5,053 nucleotides of DNA from Candidatus Latescibacterota bacterium (lineage in GTDB: Bacteria > Latescibacterota > UBA2968 > UBA8231), in assembly GCA_022827165.1 (NCBI GenBank), contig JAJDTN010000039.1:1-5053 (forward strand), read 5' to 3'. The notes under the pieces were generated by a model. It did not search any database and was not told the origin of the DNA. It saw only the letters and a program-made list of their open reading frames with translations. This document shows positions 1 through 3,800 of the stretch, in pieces. The translations under genes were made by a program, and so were the position numbers. Each line of letters starts with the position of its first letter. Position 1 is the first letter of the stretch.

Positions 1-113
1 CCGACACGGTGATGGACCTGATGCTGGAGTGGCTGCAAGGCGGCGCCAGCCCTCGGAAAGCCACCCTGACCTACCGCCTCATCGTGCGCGAGTCCTGCGG
101 AGCGAGCTCCTGA
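1..113 (+). CDS. LacI/GalR-family transcriptional regulator, C-terminal fragment
   Basis: The frame starting at base 3 is open from the left edge to a TGA at 111-113 and gives the last 36 residues of a protein. They comprise a helix-like stretch (DTVMDLMLEWLQGG), a short SPRKA turn, and a terminal strand reading LTYRLIVRESCG plus four residues. In LacI/GalR regulators the effector-binding domain typically ends this way: a final helix with a GG or EG turn, then a strand of the type LPxxLVVRESCG. Such proteins bind palindromic operators as dimers or tetramers and release or bind DNA on sensing a small molecule, usually a sugar. The DNA-binding domain and ligand residues lie outside the window, so the effector is unknown. 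The gene points towards the large gene starting at 770 but is separated from it by 656 bases with a promoter candidate, so they are probably separate transcription units. Another periplasmic-binding-fold protein is the main alternative. Confidence 0.72.
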   Translation, partial: DTVMDLMLEWLQGGASPRKATLTYRLIVRESCGASS

Positions 114-238
114 GCAAGCGCAGATTGTAGAGCCCATCAGCTCTCCAAGCACGTGCGCATAGTCCGCATCGCTCTGCGCACCGGCGAGGATCGGGAGCCA
201 CATCTGCCAAGACCTGCGGGAGCCGCTCAACCCCTCGA

Positions 239-282
239 AGTGCTCGGCCAACACGGCCGATTCCTTGGACGGAGCACTCTTT
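239..282 (+). terminator. Weak terminator-like structure after the regulator gene
   Basis: A 7-bp perfect stem AGTGCTC (239-245) / GAGCACT (272-278) encloses a smaller GC hairpin, GGCC (246-249) / GGCC (255-258) with loop AACAC. It is followed by CTTT. A competing version pairs TCGGCC (244-249) with GGCCGA (255-260) and is followed by TTCCTT. Both resemble an intrinsic terminator with a poor U tract, 126-131 bases after the regulator stop. The tail is short and the outer loop is large, so this is only a candidate. Confidence 0.25.
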
Positions 283-453
283 CGGTACGTGTACGTGGTT
301 CCCGTATCCGTATCTGCCAGGGCTTGCGAGCCTCCATGTCGAGGATCTCTCCCCCGTCCATAGGGAGGGGCATGAACCGCCTTCTCGCTCGCCGTGCTGA
401 CCCGGTGACCACGCCTGAGCCCATCTAGTCCCCGGACAGTGCTCGCCCCGCCG

Positions 454-469
454 CTCCCCGTACGGGGAG
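454..469. repeat. Perfect 16-bp palindrome
   Basis: CTCCCCGTACGGGGAG is a perfect palindrome lying 42 bases upstream of the candidate -35 element of the large gene. As RNA it would be a 6-bp stem with a GUAC loop, but no T tract follows, so a terminator is unlikely. As DNA its symmetry and position fit a site for a dimeric regulator. No specific regulator family can be named from the site alone. Confidence 0.45.
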
Positions 470-510
470 TCCCACTTGGAACACTCCCGCGGTCATCGAG
501 GGGACTTGCC

Positions 511-540
511 TTCACACGTGTATATCCTCACTGTTATACA
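511..540 (+). promoter_or_regulatory. Candidate sigma70-type promoter, extended -10
   Basis: The best match in the gene-free stretch is -35 TTCACA (511-516, five of six bases of TTGACA), an 18-bp spacer, and -10 TATACA (535-540) preceded by TG at 532-533 in the extended -10 position. It sits in an AT-richer island within otherwise very GC-rich DNA. Transcription would start near 547, giving a leader of about 220 bases before the ATG at 770. The -10 matches the consensus at only four of six positions, and sigma-factor preferences of this organism are unknown. Confidence 0.4.
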
Positions 541-545
541 CGTGT
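514..545. promoter_or_regulatory. Twin palindromic operator candidate (ACACGTGT x2)
   Basis: ACACGTGTATA (514-524) and TATACACGTGT (535-545) form a perfect 11-bp inverted repeat around a 10-base spacer. Each arm carries the 8-bp palindrome ACACGTGT (514-521 and 538-545), with centres 24 bp apart, a little over two helical turns. The right copy has further symmetry, as TACACGTGTA at 537-546. The left copy overlaps the candidate -35 element and the right copy overlaps the -10, the classic layout for repression by two dimers. Operators of LacI-family proteins are palindromes with a central CpG, as here, and a LacI-type gene ends 400 bases upstream, so it is a natural candidate ligand; that pairing is inference. 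As RNA the repeat would form an AU-rich hairpin without a U tract. Confidence 0.5.
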
Positions 546-547
546 AA

Positions 548-769
548 ATCAGGATCTTTCCCTCTTCGCGCGTTCCACGAGGGATGCGAGCACGGGCCCC
601 GGGGTCACCCAAGAAATGCGATTCGGCCCTCGAGAGGGGGCGCTCCGGAGCGTGCCCGCGGCCCCGGGTGGACGCCAAAGGCAAAGCCACCGGTCAGAGT
701 GGCGGTCCCCTGATGTAGGCGGCGGAGGTAACAAGCCGGACGGACGCAAGTCCTGGTTGCCGGCAGAAG
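548..769 (+). promoter_or_regulatory. Long structured 5' leader of the giant gene
   Basis: If the candidate promoter is right, about 220 bases of untranslated RNA precede the ATG. This stretch is dense in short stems: TCCCTC/GAGGGA (559-564/579-584); CCCT/AGGG (627-630/635-638); a hairpin at 638-657 built on the palindrome CGCTCCGGAGCG (641-652); GCCAC/GTGGC (686-690/699-703), competing with a bulged stem 670-676/701-708; and the hairpin at 735-764. Words resembling the class I cyclic-di-GMP aptamer occur in order (AAAGGCAAAGCC at 677-688, GGACGCAA at 742-749, GGTTGCCGG at 755-763), but their spacing does not fit the known fold. I therefore call it only a structured leader, not a named riboswitch. 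Confidence 0.35.
724..769 (+). promoter_or_regulatory. Displaced Shine-Dalgarno with bridging hairpin
   Basis: No Shine-Dalgarno sequence lies at the usual distance before the ATG at 770. A strong one, GGAGGT, is at 724-729, 40 bases away. Between them lies a hairpin: outer stem GCCGG (735-739) with CCGGC (760-764), and inner stem GGAC (742-745) with GTCC (750-753), capped by the GNRA-type tetraloop GCAA (746-749). When folded, only AACAA (730-734) and AGAAG (765-769) separate the Shine-Dalgarno from the start codon, about 10 bases of effective spacing. A competing stem pairs 721-730 with 796-805 inside the coding region and would bury the Shine-Dalgarno. Confidence 0.4.
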
Positions 770-859
770 ATGACCTGCACAACCAACCTGAGGGCTGCCT
801 CCGTCTTGGCGAGGCTGGCGGCCGTCTGTCTTCTGTGTCTGTTGCCGGGAACCTTGTCC
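770..859 (+). other. Signal peptide of the giant protein
   Basis: Residues 1-30 have a basic n-region (Arg8, Arg15), a hydrophobic core (LAAVCLLCLL, 16-25) and a PGTLS end, followed by an acidic spacer rich in Glu, Asp and Gly (31-46). This fits Sec-dependent export with cleavage near 29-32. The exact cleavage site is uncertain because there is no clear AXA motif. Cys20 and Cys23 are not preceded by a lipobox (no small residue at -1), and there is no twin-arginine motif. Confidence 0.65.
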
Positions 860-3800
860 GAGTCGGAGGTGGAGGGGCAGGGCGGAGACGAGGATGGGGG
901 GGAGGCGGTGCCCTCTCGTCTGTACTGGACGGACGCGGGCACGGACAAGATCCAGCGCTCCCTCCTGGACGGCTCCGAGGTGGAGGACGTGGTCACCGGT
1001 CCGCGCCAGCTTCGGGGCCTGGCCGTGGATCTGGCCGGCGGCCGGGTCTACTGGGCCGACCGCCGCTCCGGAAAGATCCAGCGGTCCGATCTGGAGGGCT
1101 ACGGGGAGCGGGACGTGGTCACCGGCCTGGGCCATCCCCGCAGCCTGGCTCTGGACGCGGCGGCCGGCCACCTCTACTGGGTCGACGCCGGCACCGACCG
1201 GGTCCAGCGGTCCGACCTGAACGGCTCCTATGTACAGGACCTGGTCACCGAGGGCCTGCAGATCCCGGTGGGCCTGGCCCTCGACCCGGACGCCGGCCAT
1301 CTCTACTGGGCCGACTCGGGCACCGACAAGATCCAGCGGTGCAATCTGGACGGCACCGGGGTGGAAGATCTGGTCTCCGGCCTGCACACGCCCCAGGACC
1401 TGGCTCTGGACCCGGGGGCCGGCAAGATCTACTGGGCGGACTCGGGTACGGACAGGATCCAGCGGTCCAACCTGGACGGCTCCGGGGTGGAGGACGTGGT
1501 CACCGGCCTGCGCCTGCCCCAGGCGCTGGCTCTGGACGCGGCGGCCGGCCACCTCTACTGGGTCGACGCCGGCACGCGCAAGATCCAGCGCTGCAACCTG
1601 GACGGCACGGGGGTGGAAGATCTGGTCACGGGGTTGCTCCTGCCCTGGGGCCTGGACCTGGCGTTGACCGGTCCGACCAACCGCGCCCCGGCCCTGGCGC
1701 CGGTCACGGACCAGACCGTGTTCGCCAGTGACCGTGTGCGCTTGCGCCTGGAGGGGCAGGATCCCGACGGCGACGACCTGACCTGGGAGGCCGAGTCCAG
1801 CGACGAGGAGGTGGCCACGGTCTCGGTGGCGGCCGGGGTGCTGCTCGTTGAGGCCGTGGGCCCCGGTCAGGCGGCGGTCACGGTGACCGTCCGCGACCCG
1901 GACGGCCTCCGAGCCGCGCAGGGCTTCACGGTGACCGTGCCGTCCAACCGGCCTCCGGTGGCGGTAACCTGGCTCTACTGGACCGACGCCGGCAGCGGCA
2001 GCATCCGGCGCTCGCGCCTGGACGGGTCGCAGGTGCAGGACGTGGTCGCCGGCCTGGGGCAGCCGCGGGGCCTGGCCCTGGACGCGGCCGGGGGGCGGAT
2101 CTACTGGACGGACAGCCGCGCCGACAAGATCCAGCGGGCAGCCCTCGACGGGTCGATGATCGAGGATCTGGTGACGGAAGGGCTGCGGTCGCCCTCGGGC
2201 CTGGCCGTGGACCCGGCGGGGGGCCAGGTCTACTGGAGCGACTACGGCGCCCGCCGCATCCAGCGGGCCGACCTCGACGGGGCCAATGTCGAGGACTTGG
2301 TCATCCGCGGCCTGCGCGAGCCTCTGGGCCTGGCGGTGGATGCGTCCGCCGGGCGCCTCTACTGGACCGACTGGGGAGCCGACCGTGTGCAGCAGTCCCG
2401 CCTTGACGGCAGCGGAGTGCGCAGCCTGGTCACCACGGGCCTGCAGTCTCCGCAGGACATCGCCGTGGATCCGCTCGGCGGCCATCTCTACTGGGCCGAC
2501 TTCGGCACCGACAAGATCCAGCGATCCCGCCTCGACGGCTCGGAGGTGGAGGATCTGGTCGCCGAAGGGCTGCACGCCCCCCATGGCCTGGCTTTGGACG
2601 CGGCCGGCGGCGGGCTCTACTGGACCGACTACGGCACCGGCCGGATCCAGCGCGCCAACCTCGACGGGTCCGAGGTGGAGGACGTGATCACGGAAGACCT
2701 GGACACGCCCTACGGCCTGGCCCTGGGGGCGGGACTGCCGGCGCGGCGGGTGCGGGCCGGCCACGAGCCGGACACCCTGTCGCTGGCCGGCCGCTTCCTC
2801 GACCCGGAGGGCGGGGCCCTGAGCTACGGCGCGGTCTCACGGGACACGTCGCTGGCGTCGGCCGAGGTCTCGCGGGACACCCTGACCATCACGGGCGTGG
2901 CCCCCGGACAGACCTCGATCGCCGTCACCGCCCGCGACCCGGAGGGGCTGCAGACCACCTTGCCCCTGGCCCTGCGCGTGCTGCCCCCCGCCAACCGGCC
3001 ACCGGTCCTGTCGCCGCTCTCGGACCTGGCCGCCCTCGCCGGCGACACCCTCACCGTCGGCATCGAGGCCACCGATCCCGACGGCGACCGTCTCCGCTAC
3101 GAGGCTGCCTCCGCCGACACCGCCATCGCCCAGGCCGGTACCGCCGACTCGGTGATCACCCTGCTTCCCATCGCGGCGGGCGAGACGACGGTCGCCGTCA
3201 CGGTCCGCGACGACAGCCTGGCCGTGGCCGACACCTTCGGGGTGACGGTGGCGTGGCCCAACCGGGCGCCGCAGCCCGGCCGTCTGAGGGCCCGCCAGGT
3301 GTTCCTGGGCGGGGTGGCCAGGATCGTCCTGCGCCGGGAGTTCACCGACCCCGACGGCGACAGCCTGAGCTACACCGCGGCTTCGCGGGACTCGAACGTG
3401 GCCACGGCCGAGGTTTCCCGCGACACCCTGACGATCACCCCGGTGGCCGCCGGCCAGACGGCGATCGACATGACGGCCACCGATCCGGAGGGCCTGCAGG
3501 CGGCCGGGTCCTTCGCCCTCACCGTCCGGCGCCGCCCCCCGCCCCCACCGCCCGGAGGCGGAGGCGGAGGGGGAGGAGGTGGTGGAGGTTTCTTCATCCC
3601 CCCTCCCCCGCCTCCTCCGCCCCGGACCACCAACCAGGCCCCGGTCTTCCCCGAGGCGCCGAGCGCGGAGCGCACCCTGGCCGAAAACACCCCCGCCAAC
3701 CGGAACATCCAGCACCCGGTGCGCGCTACCGACGCTGACAACGACCGCCTCACCTACCTGCTCTCCGGCACCGACGCGGACAGCTTCTCCGTGGTCTCCA

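Larger units (their letters stand above)
114..505. other. Gene-free stretch downstream of the regulator
   Basis: I see no credible gene on either strand. The open frames here (153-428 on the plus strand, 227-424 on the minus strand) give Arg/Pro-rich translations with no recognisable family, no good ribosome binding site at their first start and no signal or domain pattern. The stretch holds several small inverted repeats: AGAGC/GCTCT at 129-133/140-144; the terminator-like element at 239-282; a GC stem at 347-353/363-369 with one G-U pair; and the 16-bp palindrome at 454-469. There is no tRNA, rRNA, CRISPR array or transposon end that I can identify. It could hold regulatory sites for the giant gene or decayed sequence. 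Confidence 0.5.

Noticed and set aside
153..428. 91-codon plus-strand open frame in the intergenic region
   Set aside because: No ribosome binding site at its ATG, an Arg/Pro-rich translation without a recognisable domain, and it crosses several inverted repeats.
372..428. 18-codon micro-ORF (MNRLLARRADP start) after a GGGAGGGG run
   Set aside because: The purine run is a good Shine-Dalgarno, but it is only about 3 bases from the ATG, the run may be paired in a hairpin (347-353/363-369), and the ORF lies upstream of the promoter candidate. Nothing supports translation, though a leader peptide cannot be excluded.
514..545. The 11-bp inverted repeat as a transcription terminator
   Set aside because: The stem is AT-rich rather than GC-rich and neither strand has a following T tract. 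Its overlap with promoter elements fits an operator better.
806..808. TTG as an alternative start of the giant gene
   Set aside because: Starting here would remove most of the basic n-region of the signal peptide, and ATG 770 is the first start after an in-frame stop. It remains a fallback if the displaced ribosome binding site is not used.
827..838. Lipoprotein signal at Cys20 or Cys23
   Set aside because: The residues before each cysteine (AAV and CLL) lack the small residue at -1 required of a lipobox.
439..1731. 430-codon open frame on the plus strand
   Set aside because: It overlaps the giant gene in another frame and becomes Gly/Arg/Pro-rich low-complexity sequence over the blades. 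It has no plausible ribosome binding site or domain.
605..2764. 719-codon open frame on the minus strand
   Set aside because: It lies antisense to the propeller repeats and its translation is a periodic echo of the blades (recurring HLGAVQVGPLD-like phrases) with no family resemblance. High GC and repeated codons keep the frame free of stops.
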